The position numbers and the translations under genes were made by a program. DNA of 64,000 bases, taken from Cepaea nemoralis. Lineage: Eukaryota > Mollusca > Gastropoda > Stylommatophora > Helicidae. The stretch is from NCBI GenBank assembly GCA_014155875.1, contig JACEFZ010011691.1, positions 1,104,501 to 1,168,500 on the forward strand. The letters are read 5' to 3'. The notes below the pieces were generated by a model. That model had not been told where the DNA came from. It saw only the letters and a program-made list of their open reading frames with translations, and did not search any database. This document shows positions 34,876 to 46,039 of the stretch, piece after piece (the stretch's first letter is position 1; every line of letters begins with the position of its first letter).

Positions 34876-36490
34876 GACTGTTCACGTTTCGATGATGGCA
34901 ATGGTCGTTCATTGAGTCACCCTTTTTGGTTAGTTATTTAAGTCCGGTTGTAACTGAACGTTAGTGTGACAGTTCATTAGCTTGTAAGAAGTATATATGA
35001 AACCTGTGAAAAAAGAAAGAAATTAAACATAGAAAAATTAACCCACCTTGTATGTTAATTGGACTTGGAGTTTGTGGATGTGGTGTAACGAGAAAATATA
35101 ATGTCGCTTTTAGATTCACATTCCTACAACAATATCTTGTGTGCAGTCATATTATGATGGCCAGCGCAGCTAGCAGATCATGACAACTATATAACACTAC
35201 CAATGACATAGCCCACCCCTATATGGGTTATGTCAACATGGGGAGCTCACCAAATGAATATCGGGACCACACATTTAGTGTCCAATGACATTTTTTAGCC
35301 TAATATCAACATGAACACTTGGAACCACACATTTTGAATAGTTTGAATGACTTGCAGTGGTTAGAACTTGAAATCCTTGACAAAGGACTTTCTAAAGTAT
35401 GTATGACAATTGAAAGTCCTATGGTTATTAATGGAAACAGCCTTATTTAAGACAAAGTCTAAGTAAAATTATCCTCAACTTTAACAGAAAGAGACCTTCT
35501 CAAATGAGAGAAACATGGAATATAGAAATACACAAGGAAGCAAACAAAATTATTAATAATATGCAACAGCACACAGGAAATCCCCCATTACATCACATCA
35601 AGAATGGGATTTTGACCTAACGATGAGAAAAACACTATCGTGAAGAATTTGGTGTGTGTCAACCCGTATTGTGTATTTGATAGGCACATGTCAACTCCCA
35701 CATAGCGTTTGAGGCAAGAGTCAATGATTAGTATTGAATAAGAAAATTGTGGCAGAAAAATAAAGTGAGTCACCGTATGGCGCAAGAATACGATAGTACT
35801 ATATGATGTCACAGGGACTACATTAGGTTACCATAGGGGAGAGAAAGTTTGACAACATTCAGTGAAAGGGTTTTGAGAACATGAAAGGAGAAGCACGTCC
35901 AGAATGATAACACCGGGATTTCAAAATCAGTAGTTAAATGAAAGACTTTAGTAATATGGCAAGGGATGATACAACAAGAGGAGGAAAACAAGGGCACGAT
36001 TGATAGTAGAGAAGGACGTCGCATTCTGCCGCAATAAGAAAATGGAATGGTGTCATAACTGGTCGGTTCAATGTCAATTCAAAGTAATGAAAATCAGCTG
36101 CACGCAGGATCGTGTAAGTTACATTGTTAGCAAACGAGGAACATTAGATAGCGATGGAGCGATGAATAAGGTAATGTTAATGCGCCATTGATTTACATAT
36201 ATAATGGGATCGAGCTTAGCCACTAAAGGAATTATATATAAATTATTATTTGTCAATATATTTTGACTGCCCTTCCCGGCGATTTGGGAACTGTCAATTA
36301 TTGTTATTAATATTAGTATTAGCATGTGCTGCCGATCGACATTAATAAAGTACAAGTTTGACATGGAACATTATCGTTGCTGCAAATCATTTGTATTGGA
36401 GTTTTAAGTTGCTTCTCATTTGGATCTGCTAGTTTGGTTTCAAGGGACAGTGAGCATCAATTTACATATATAGCACAGGACCATTCTCAG
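34876..36490. other. No gene; possible LTR remnant at the right end
   Basis: AT-rich. 36230-36496 has an ATTAATAAAG segment (about 36340) and ends in ...GACA directly before the tRNA-Pro complement, which would suit the end of an LTR. This is inference; no partner LTR was found. Confidence 0.35.
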
Positions 36491-36496
36491 CAGACA

Positions 36497-36536
36497 TGGG
36501 GGGCTCATCCGGGATTTGAACCCGGGACCTCTCGCA
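36497..36536 (-). other. 40-nt complement of tRNA-Pro including CCA
   Basis: The plus strand starts TGG (complement of the added CCA), then the complement of the acceptor 3' strand, T arm (CCGGGATTTGAACCCGGG), variable loop and part of the anticodon stem of a eukaryotic tRNA-Pro, with one extra G. Similarity stops at GACCTCTCGCA. The first 18 nt correspond to a tRNA-Pro primer-binding site of the kind used by some LTR elements and retroviruses. The match continues well past a normal primer-binding site. Confidence 0.65.
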
Positions 36537-37310
36537 TCAACAAAGAAGAACATTTTACTTAAGTAACCGTTAATCTAAAGTTTCAAGAGAACTTTCAAAA
36601 ACTGGAACCATGAAAATAGAAAGATAAACTTTGATGAATACAAAATTCCAAATGCCACAAATCACACAGGGAAACACTGAATACTCCAGACCACATGAGG
36701 AAAACACCCAACTTGAGACATGTGTGGACAAATTAAAGAGGTTCCTTAGTCAACACAGGAAAATGTTGAAACAGAACTGTGTGATTGTGTAGGCAGACAA
36801 GCGAACAAAAAATATTCTATTAATTAACTTCAGATTTAAAGTAGTATTGCGATTGCTAAAAACTGTTACAGCCTAATTAGAAAATAAATAGCACCGAGAA
36901 ATGTGTGGAATAGATTACAAGGAACTGTGAAGACACTTTATGAGATGTGTAACAAGGCAATGTGTAATTGTTGATTGTTTAGTGCAAACGTAATAGAACT
37001 GTGCTGGTAGATTAACTGTGTTAGAACTTATAACTGTGATTAATTATTAAATTGTCGAGTGGAACATTATTTTAGGAAATGTGCAAATGATAGCTTAGCA
37101 TAATTGCGCGAAATCAGTTGCTATAAATTAATTGTTGTTAAAACATATATAGAAAACGTTTGTTGCACTAAAATAGAACTATAATTAATAGGTTAGTGAA
37201 TTTATTTTGATTCATTGATTTGGATAAATTGATTTTATATTAACAAGAAATAACAGAAAGAGAAATATAATAGATGCAAGGGCAGTGCCCAATTTCAGTA
37301 TAAACACAGA
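36537..37310. other. No gene; 3' flank of the zinc-finger gene
   Basis: AT-rich. On the minus strand an AATAAA (complement of TTTATT at 37201-37206) lies about 105 bases after the zinc-finger stop codon and could be its polyadenylation signal. Confidence 0.45.
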
Positions 37311-39865
37311 TCATAAAGCAGTCGTTACCACAACTCCTGTATGTATTCTCTTATGAGTCTTCAGGTGGCCAACTTGAGTAAAAGAAGCACCACAAACATC
37401 ACACTTGTAAGGTTTTTCTCCTGTATGTGTTCCAATGTGGTACTTCAAACTGCCAACATAAGTAAAATCAGCACCACAATCAACACACTTGTAAGGTTTT
37501 TCTCCAGTATGTGTTCTCTTGTGAGTCTTCAGATTGTCAGTTCGAGTAAAAGAAGCACCACAAACATCACACTTGTAAGGTTTTTCTCCTGTATGTGTTC
37601 TCTTGTGAGTCTTCAGACTGCCAGCTTCAGTAAAAGAAGCACCACAATCATCACACTTGTAAGGTTTTTCTCCTGTATGTGTTCTCTTATGTTTCGTCAG
37701 ATTGCTAGCTGTAGTAAAAGAAGCACCACAATCATCACACTTGTAAGGTTTTTCTCCTGTATGTGTTCTCTTGTGAGTCTTCAGACTGCCAGCTTCAGTA
37801 AAAGAAGCACCACAATCATCACACTTGTAAGGTTTTTCTCCTGTATGTGTTCTCTTGTGAGTCTTCAGACTGCCAACTTCAGTGAAAGAAGCACCACAAT
37901 CATCACACTTGTAAGGTTTTTCTCCAGTATGTGTTCTTTTATGTTTCCTCAGATTTCCTGATTGAGTAAAAGTAAGCACCACAATCATCACACTTGTAAG
38001 GTTTTTCTCCTGTATGTGTTCTTTTATGAGTCTTCAGTTGGCCAACTTGAGCAAAAGAAGCACCACAATCATCACACTTGTAAGGTTTTTCTCCTGTATG
38101 TGTTCTCTTGTGAGTCTTCAGGCGGCCAGCTTCAGTGAAAGAAGCACCACAATTATCACACTTGTAAGGTTTTTCTCCAGTATGTGTTTTTTTATGTTTC
38201 CTCAGATTTCCTGATTGAGTAAAAGTAGCACCACAAATGTCACACTTGTAAGGTTTTTCTCCTGTATGTGTTCTCTTGTGAGTCTTCAGACAGTCAGTTC
38301 GAGTAAAAGCAGCACCACAAACATCACACTTGTAAGGTTTTTCTCCAGTATGTGTTCTCTTGTGAGTCTTCAGATAGTCAGTTCGAGTAAAAGTAGCACC
38401 ACAAATATCACACATGTAAGGTGTTTCTCCTGTATGTATTCTCTTGTGAGGTTTCAGGTAACCAGCTTGAGTAAAAGAAGCACCACAAACATCACACTTG
38501 TAAGGTTTTTCTCCTGTATGTGTTCCAATGTGGTACTTCAAACTGCCAACATAAGTAAAATCAGCACCACAATCAACACACTTGTAAGGTTTTTCTCCAG
38601 TATGTGTTCTCTTGTGAGTCTTCAGATTGTCAGTTCGAGTAAAGAAGCACCACAAACATCACACTTGTAAGGTTTTTCTCCTGTATGTGTTCTCTTGTGA
38701 AGTTTCAGGTGGCCAACTTGAGTAAAAGAAGCACCACAAACATCACACTTGGAAGGTTTTTCTCCTGTATGTGTTCTCTTATGATTCCTTAGACTGCCAG
38801 CTATAATAAAAGAAGCACCACAAACATCACACTTGCAAGGTTTTTCTCCTGTATGTGTTCTCTTATGATTCTTTAGACTGCCAGCTATAATAAAAGAAGC
38901 ACCACAAACATCACACTTGCAAGGTTTTTCTCCTGTATGTGTTCCAATGTGGTACTTCAAACTGCCAACATGAGTAAAATCAGCACCACAAACATCACAC
39001 TTGTAAGGTTTTTCTCCTGTATGTGTTCTCATGTGGTACTTCAAATTGCTAACATGAGTAAAATCAGCACCACAATCATCACACTTGTAAGGTTTTTCTC
39101 CTGTATGTGTTCTCATGTGGTACTTCAAACTGCCAACTTTAGTAAAATCAGCACCACAATCATCACACTTGTAAGGTTTTTCTCCTGTATGTGTTCTCAT
39201 GTGGTACTTCAAACTGCCAACATGAGTAAAATCAGCACCACAATCATCACACTTGTAAGGTTTCTCTAATGTATGTATCATCTTACTACTCATGTTCTTT
39301 TGACACTCTAGATGGTCATCTTGAATCAAAAGACTATCCCATTCATTACATTTGTTTGGCATCCCTTCAGTATGTGTTCTCTTATATCTGTCTTTACAAA
39401 CATTTGGACAAGAAACATCAAACAAGTCTCCTGTGTCAGTTCCTTGAAAACTATAGTTTACATAATCCAAAATGTCATCAAAAGACTTCGCAAAGCTCTG
39501 TGTATGTTTTTCTTTTGTTTCCTTACTTTGCTGCTGACAATTCTCAATAGAGTAAGATAGTTTATTGTTTGTAACAATCACAGAAGACACATTTTCTGAC
39601 ATGTGACAACAGTTTTCATGTGTTACTGATGCCTTACAACTGTTCTCAACCATTCTTGATTCTGAGTTGCTGTGTTCTGTCATTTCTTGTATGATGCTAC
39701 CACCAGCTATGTCTACCATTTTACTGAATCTGTGCCTCCTGTCCTCACACAGAACATCTGATACTTCTTGTTTCACAACCTTCATGTCTATGCTGTCATA
39801 TGTCCACTTTTGTGAATGCTCTTGTATGGCGTGGTAAGGAATACTTGGAGATCTTGAGTGTGTTT
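37311..39865 (-). CDS. C2H2 zinc-finger protein, last exon, about 23 fingers, two frameshifts
   Basis: Probably a nuclear DNA-binding protein. On the minus strand a splice acceptor (TGTGTTTCAG) precedes 39865. The frame is open from there through an internal ATG at 39785, so translation may begin in an earlier exon. About 170 residues of acidic/Ser-rich N-terminus (MKVVKQEVSDVL...) hold a decayed finger, then C2H2 fingers run from about 39262 to the stop at 37311. Each is of type YKCDVCGASFTxxxxLKTHKRTH with TGEKP linkers; I count 23. Two one-base errors disturb the frame: a missing A near 38642 (AAAG where other fingers have AAAAG) and an extra A near 37973. They compensate, so the first and last blocks share a frame. 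No KRAB or BTB domain is visible. The tandem fingers have homogenised: the run at 38655-38480 recurs at 37560-37345. Errors in homopolymers could be assembly artefacts; otherwise this is a pseudogene. Confidence 0.8.
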
Positions 39866-40059
39866 CTGAAACACACCAAAGTAAATAAATAATATTCTCA
39901 TGAATAAATCAAGTATTGATTATGAACAGATGTGTATGTGTAATCAATCAGGCACACATTGCAGCTATAGCCAATCAATTTCATATGAACGAAAGATGGA
40001 GAAGAATGAATAATAAGCTAATGTATGATCTATGCTGATGCATGGGCAAATAGATGGTG
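39866..40059. other. Intron or upstream sequence of the zinc-finger gene
   Basis: Non-coding AT-rich stretch immediately 5' of the splice acceptor on the minus strand. Earlier exons of the gene were not recognised in the window. Confidence 0.4.
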
Positions 40060-40188
40060 TGTCACATATAGTTTATCTTCCACTGTTGTTGTGTCTCCAG
40101 GCCAGAAAGTTTGCTATTATATGTCAGCATAAACACTGACAAGTGCAACACCACCCTCTCTCCAAAACAAAAGGCAGGGATTGATTGA
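40060..40188 (-). pseudogene. Short LINE fragment with (ATTG)n
   Basis: 40066-40130 matches 19388-19440 (the segment ending GLEKQQWKVN on the minus strand). A (GATT)n stretch at 40177-40190 adjoins it. Confidence 0.5.
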
Positions 40189-40304
40189 TTGATTCCGAGG
40201 AAGGCTAACCTCATTAAAAAATGCCCGCCAGAAGCCGGAAGTGTCGTCCTACGGGTGGCAAACTAAAAATTGACACTACGCAATTACGTCCGAGTGAAAT
40301 GTCT

Positions 40305-40435
40305 CGTCCGAATGTCTCTCGTGCTAGGAACAGCTCTGACTACCTAGTTTCCGAATGCCGCTCTTGTTCGGAACAGCTCTGACTAGGTAGTTTTCCGAAT
40401 GTCTGTCGTGCCTGGAACAGCTCTGACGGGCACAA
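40305..40435 (+). repeat. About 56-bp imperfect tandem repeat, three copies
   Basis: Three copies of CGAATGTC...GGAACAGCTCTGACTA, beginning near 40310, 40353 and 40396, with small length differences. Confidence 0.65.
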
Positions 40436-40559
40436 CGACAAGCACATGTCAGAAAACTTGCTGAGTGGATACCGTCTGCAAACCTGTCTGGTTTGTGCGG
40501 GAATGGCCCGGAGCAAACGAAATGACCAATATATTGAAGTGAGGATTTAAAGCAGCCAT

Positions 40560-40905
40560 GAGCAGGACGTGACGATTCCCTCGATGAGCCCAGAACCAGG
40601 GCGCTATGTGTCGGCCCTGCAACTATGGAAGCATCCTTGGGTGGCGGAAAATGCTATGGACTGTCCCTGCCTTCCTTTGAGGGATGACCGTTGTCTTCGA
40701 CCGTTCAACCTTGGCCAGCTGGGTTGTAGATGGCACCACAAAAGTGAGAGTCTCCCAGGAATGCTACCTGGTCAAAAAAGCACGCTGTAGTCGGATGTGT
40801 TGGCCTACGGGTTTCGGCTCAAGGGCGCATAACAGACACACCGCAATCACATCTGAAAAAACACTCCGGATGAACGAAAAGAAGAAGAAGAACTACATTC
40901 AGGTT
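40560..40905 (+). repeat. Dispersed repeat family C, copy 1
   Basis: Matches 41260-41620: shared blocks near GACGTGACGATTCC, CTATGTGTCGGC and CTCCGGATGAA(C/T), ending in a GAA-type trinucleotide tail (40877-40891). Probably the 3' end of a non-LTR element. No protein motif recognised. Confidence 0.55.
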
Positions 40906-41049
40906 GACATCTAAAGGTGCATGAAGAAGTACTTAGATTGCTACACTTCACACCACAGGTATGTCGGTAGCAAAAGTGTCCCAGAGGCATGAAATGGAAT
41001 ATTGCTTAGCTAGCAAATCCATTATGTGGAAGATCTGAATCAAAAACTC

Positions 41050-41620
41050 ATTGTGTGGGCGTCATCAAAGGTGGAAAAAGTGTTCCAGTGGCATGAAATG
41101 GAATATTGCTTGGATAGAAAAACCATTATGTGGAAGATCTGAATCGAAAGCTCACTGTGTGGATGTCATCTGCAGACTGCATCCTGCTGGTTTCCGGAGG
41201 AACAGCCTGTGGTGTACTGAAGGCCCGATATACGGAAGTGAGGCTAAGCAGCCATGTGCAGGACGTGACGATTCCTTGCGTGAGCCCAGTACCAGAGCAC
41301 TATGTGTCGGCTCTGCAATAATGGAAGCCTTCTTGAATGGTGGGGAATGCCCATGGTCTGCCCCTGCCTTCCCTTGACTGCTGACCAGGATGTCTTCGGC
41401 TGTTCTAAATGGGCCAATTGGGATGGGGGGGGGGGGGGGGGGTAACACCACAACAGTGAGAGTCAAACGTCCTACGAAACCCCTGGGAAGGTTAATCCGG
41501 TTAACATATGCCCGCAGAAGTTGGATGTTTCGGCGCAAGAGCGCAGCTCTGCTGTAAACAGGCACAACGCAATTACGTCTGAAAAAACTCTCCGGATAAA
41601 TGCAGAAGAAGAAGAAGATA
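41050..41620 (+). repeat. Dispersed repeat family C, copy 2
   Basis: Longer copy of the repeat at 40560-40905, containing an 18-base poly(G) run (41425-41442) and the same (AAG)n-type end at 41606-41618. Some shared text near 40195-40280 suggests a third partial copy. Confidence 0.55.
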
Positions 41621-41882
41621 TACAACAATAAGAAAGAGAGAAAATACTTGTTTTTGGTCATGTGATGAGAAGCAAGGCATTGGAAAATGTCCTGACAACT
41701 GAAAAGATCAAGGGGAAGAGAGTCAGGAGCAGACCAAGAGAAATGATGCTGGATGGATTGAGATGGTTGTATGGAGGAATATCATCAGCAGAGTTGATCC
41801 AGAACACCAAAGACCAAGATCTACGGAGAGCCATGAATACCTACGCCAGCTGGCAGGGCACTTGGTGATGATGATGATGATC
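41621..41882 (+). pseudogene. Family B LINE 3' end
   Basis: Plus-strand codons HVMRSKALENVLTTEKIKGK and RSRPREMMLDGLRW (41650-41780), then AELIQNTKDQDLRRAMNTYA, stop, and a (GAT)n tail (41868-41882). The left end abuts the (AAG)n end of family C, so one inserted beside the other. Confidence 0.8.
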
Positions 41883-42605
41883 TTCTGAAAAAAGTACAAA
41901 TGCATCATGTTTCAATGTAGTCACCACTGTGTTCAATGCAAGTCCTTCAGTGCTGATAAAATACTGTGGACATAAATCTGCACAACTGGCAATTTAATAG
42001 CAATCTGAGGTGAGAGTGAGGGGTGAGTGTAGAAGTGGACATCTGGAAGACAGTACCAACTGGCTTTTCTGTGTGCTTCAAATATTCTATTTTTAATCCA
42101 GAGTCTTGTCCACTTGTCTAAAAAAATTAGCAACTGCGCTACAGATCAGGATGTGAACAAAGATGAAGGATGCTTTTGGAGACAGTGAAGAATGCTGGAA
42201 ATAATTGTCTGCTGGGTGAAATAAGGTCTAAGCTCATCATTGCCCCCTAACACTCGGCATTTACCTTCCATGTCTCTTACCTTCTCTCTGTGGAAATACT
42301 TGAATGAGAGCAGACAAGGCTCAAACTGGTAGCAGAATATGACAGTTCATTCACTCATTGTTTATCTGAGAGGCCAGAGTTATGATTGGATACATCTCTC
42401 AGTGGCAGAAAGATCTGATCCAATCCAACAGCTCAAAAGGCAACAGCGAATCATTGGCTGTTTACTTCAGACATTGTTCACTTGCCTTGAACTCAACCAT
42501 AGTCCACACTGGACTGACTTTTGTGTGTGGGCTAGATTTTCATATTAACCTCACCATCAGACGAATCAACTCCGACTTCTGGATTAATTAGTTGCAAATC
42601 ATTTA
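41883..42605. other. No gene recognised
   Basis: Mixed sequence with short ORFs only, no motif or repeat seen. Confidence 0.4.
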
Positions 42606-42609
42606 CAGG

Positions 42610-42768
42610 ACATGGCAGTCAATCCCAGCATTTTTGGCTATTTGTGATTTCTTGACAAGTTTATGTTTAGTCATTTGCCATTGCTTTCTGAATGACCGGT
42701 ACTCATATCTTTATATGGGAAGCAATGCAAGGCAGTCTGCTTCCAAATACCAGCAGCTGTACTTCTGA
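42610..42768 (-). mobile_element. SINE fragment, same middle domain as 18750-19056
   Basis: The plus strand has TCATTTGCCATTGCTTTCTGA, the complement of the shared middle domain, preceded by the CAATCCCAGCATTTT end region. The tRNA-like head is not preserved. Confidence 0.65.
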
Positions 42769-43043
42769 GTTACACCTAATAAATGACCATGTTAAACTAC
42801 TTGCCCATCTGTATCATGTTAAAGTTACACCTAAGAAATGGCCATGTTAGACTGCTTGCCCATCTGTATCATGTTAAAGTTACACCTAAGAAATGACCAT
42901 GTTAAACTACTTGCCCGTCTGTATCATGTTAAAGTTACACCTAAGAAATGGCCATGTTAGACTGCTTGCCCATCTGTATCATGTTAAAGTTACACCTAAG
43001 AAATGACCATGTTCAACTGCTTGCCCATCTGTATCATGTTAGA
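42769..43043 (+). repeat. 55-bp tandem repeat, five copies
   Basis: GTTACACCTAA starts at 42769, 42824, 42879, 42934 and 42989, giving a regular 55-bp period. Units alternate between two variants (GACCATGTTAAACTAC and GGCCATGTTAGACTGC), suggesting duplication of a two-unit block. Confidence 0.9.
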
Positions 43044-43565
43044 GTCCCCTTACACTGATGAATGATAACATTTGAACTAGAACACATAACACTATCAGAT
43101 TCACCAAGAACACCCAGCTTATGGTGATCTATGTTACCGGACATGAACAGAGCATGCAAATCTTAGACAAAAGCTCAGAGTCTGCAGCAGAGGCCTGGAG
43201 AAGGTGATGATGGGCCTGGTTCTTGTGATAAGGCTGTCCATACAACAGATAAGTGTAGCACCATTGAAGATGTTTCTGTAAGAGAAATGCTTGACCCTCA
43301 CATATATTAGATCACTAAATAATGGGGTAGTTTGGCAAGTTCCCTCCCCCTCTACCATGAGAAAGAAATCTCTGCTACTGATTTGATTACACTGGGCCAC
43401 AGGCCAATTGTGCTGATCAGATCAACATGTGATTAGACTGGGCCACATGTCAGTTGTACTGATCAGATCAACATGTGATCATGATTGCCACTGCTGGACT
43501 TGAGCCCTGAATCATTGTGTTGATAGGCAAGATTCAGTTTTCTTTGTCATGCCACCTTTAACTGT

Positions 43566-43820
43566 GTAGTGCCATATATCATTGCGTCCGGGGCGGCAAG
43601 GCCTAACTTGACGTATTATTTATTTTTCGATAGGATGTGCCGTGACCTAATTAACAATTTAAAATGGCTGCCAATTGTGTATTATGTGCCTTTTATTACT
43701 GTGGCTTGTTTATTTTTAAATGGACAACGTAGTGCCATATATCATTGCGTCCGGGGAGGCGAGGCCTAACTTGACGTAATATTTATTTTTCGATAGGATG
43801 TGCTGTGACCTAATTAATAG
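43566..43820 (+). repeat. Direct repeat of about 90 bp, 165 bp apart
   Basis: 43566-43656 and 43731-43820 share GTAGTGCCATATATCATTGC through GTGACCTAATTAA with few changes. The spacer is unrelated. Confidence 0.85.
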
Positions 43821-44244
43821 CTGCCCATTTATTATATTAATTAAATGTCATGTGAAATGTTCGTCGTTAGGGAAAGAACAATTCATGAAAATATATCATA
43901 TTGTCTTAATGCACTAACTGCATTGTGCAGCTTTCTTTTGTTGATTAAATATCATGCATTATTGTAAGTAAGTAAGTTTGTAAGTGCTGCATAAATTAAG
44001 CAGCAGTTAATTAATTATTAAGATATTAAATAATAAAAAATAAAAATATTAAATAATTAAATATTCACTAAAAATAAAAATTGATTTCTACTTCTGCTCT
44101 ATAATTACACTGTTCTGTATCTAATAGTGAGCAATTAATAATTAAATACTAACCTATTTAAAACATATAACTTATTTTACAGTACTGTATTTAAATTTAA
44201 ATAATTATGTACTGCTGCGCAGCTTAGAAAAAAAGTACTCATTA
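43821..44244. other. AT-rich stretch without features
   Basis: Very AT-rich, with no coding potential. It is the left flank of the LTR element. Confidence 0.5.
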
Positions 44245-44249
44245 CTTAC

Positions 44250-44860
44250 TGTCAAAGACTTAGGTAGGCAGTAGTGAAGACCACCCTGAACGAGTGGTCT
44301 ACCTCAAGTAGATTAGAGGTAACTCAGTGCCCCTACATGAGGGCAGGGTAGGTGATAGGAAGGGGAACTATTAAATAGTTCTCTCATGAGACACGAAGGT
44401 GTCAACCAGAGAGTCAGCACTCTGGTCACGGCGCTATCACGCCTACGTGATAGACACGAAGAAGTGGAATACCACTCAAGAAGAGACGGCTGCTCTAAGC
44501 GTGCTGAGTGATACAGCACGCACAAGCCGAAGGGCACACAAGGTCCTTCCGCGTGGTGTGTAGCCACGCGAGGAATAGAGTCAGACTGGGGACTGACTTC
44601 ATAGTGAGCGCATCGCTTAGCGTCGATGCGTGTTTCTTTAGCCAAGTAGATAGAGTAGAAGTAGGGTTAGGATAACGACTAGTGATAGGCCATTCTGTGT
44701 CTTAGTGTGTGATTTATTAGCGACCGTTTTGTGTATTGATGTAGTGTAAAGAGCCAGCGGCAATAAAATGTGTAATCCATGCCTCTCGTACGACTTGCAA
44801 TCTTTTTGTGTGGTGCGAGAGAAGTTTATCCCGTGATGCCTGACACATCGGTTGGTGACA
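44250..44860 (+). repeat. 5' LTR (611 bp)
   Basis: Begins TGTCAAAG and ends GGTGACA, i.e. TG...CA. It differs from the 3' LTR at about eleven positions by eye (about 2%). AATAAA at about 44763 is a probable polyadenylation signal within it. Confidence 0.95.
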
Positions 44861-44874
44861 GGCAAGGATAAAAG

Positions 44875-44888
44875 TGGTGTCAGAAGTG
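44875..44888 (+). other. Candidate primer-binding site, tRNA-Leu type
   Basis: TGGTGTCAGAAGTG is the form expected for priming by a leucine tRNA 3' end. It lies 14 bases after the LTR end, further than usual. Confidence 0.55.
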
Positions 44889-46039
44889 TGGCTTGAACAA
44901 TTGTTCAAGCTAAAACACTCACCCACGGCTCTAAAATAGCATTACTATCAGTTAATAGCAGGGTTTAATTTGTGTTAGTGAATAATGACGTGTGCAGACT
45001 AGTACAAGTTGCGAGCGAGCTGTGCCCATCGTGTTCAATCGTGTTTAGTTATGCTTATTGATAGGTTTTGTGATCTATGAACATGTTTTCTGATTTGTAA
45101 GTATTATTATTATAGTTTTCTATCATTTATTGTTATAATTACTTATTTATTTATGAATATTTGTCAAATATGATTCATGGCGGAGCGATACACAAAGAAA
45201 AGTGAGCCGGCGACAATATTGATTTTTCCAATCTAAAAATAGCGCTGCGCCTGTGACGTAGCGTGACTGACAAACAGCTGCGTTACGCCATTGGCATTCA
45301 GCGACAGATTGTTGACAAATCGCAAAGCGGCTGCTCGCCTGAATCTTTGCTTTATATCATATATTATTGGTTTATATAAGTTATAGATTGAATATATTTA
45401 TTTATTTCAACAATATTATTACGTTTATATTTATTTTAAAGCATTTATTTAATGATTTCTTTAGCTTTTCTATTTGTTATTGTCACGATGGCACTACTTT
45501 TGCTAGGCAAATAAAACTCGGTCTGCACAACACTTCCATAGATTAAACAAGATTAGGTAAGGAAGGCAGAAGACGTTAGAACGAAGACAGGACATTGACA
45601 TTTAATATTAATTAATCTATATTGTTTTGTCCGGGGGCATGTGATTGTATACATTGTCTAAAGATATATGTCGTTTACAATTTGTTAATTGTTGATGCTC
45701 TTGTAAACCAGGGAGAACAACAGCTGTTTAGAAGTGTAACACAAGGTGTTTGTCGTAGTGCCAAACGATTGGACCTGAGGTGCCAAACGATTGTACCTGA
45801 TTGATCTGGATGGTTAAGATGAGTATACCCAAAGTATTTTGAATGCAATATGATTAATAATGCATCTCTTTTTCAGCGTGTGATGTATTAGTATATTTTT
45901 TTGGTTGTGATCCATTTGTCGAGGCATAATCTAAGAGTGTATTTTGTTGTACACAGGGAGTTAAAAACTTAACATATATAATATAAATAAGTGAATAAAT
46001 AATTAAGTGCCTGTTAGCTCTAGCTACTTACCCAACATC
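44889..46039 (+). other. Untranslated leader of the LTR element
   Basis: About 1.1 kb without a convincing ORF. It may contain packaging signals, not identifiable by eye. Confidence 0.6.

Noticed and set aside
37341..38670. Long plus-strand ORFs opposite the zinc-finger array
   Set aside because: Shadow frames of the tandem fingers; the C2H2 pattern on the minus strand is unambiguous.
41152..41661. 169-codon minus-strand ORF with poly-Pro
   Set aside because: Antisense of repeat family C running through a poly(G) tract.
46007..46039. Start of the gag-pol ORF at GTG 46007
   Set aside because: The codon is GTG; the first ATG is at 46040 and gives a plausible Gag N-terminus.
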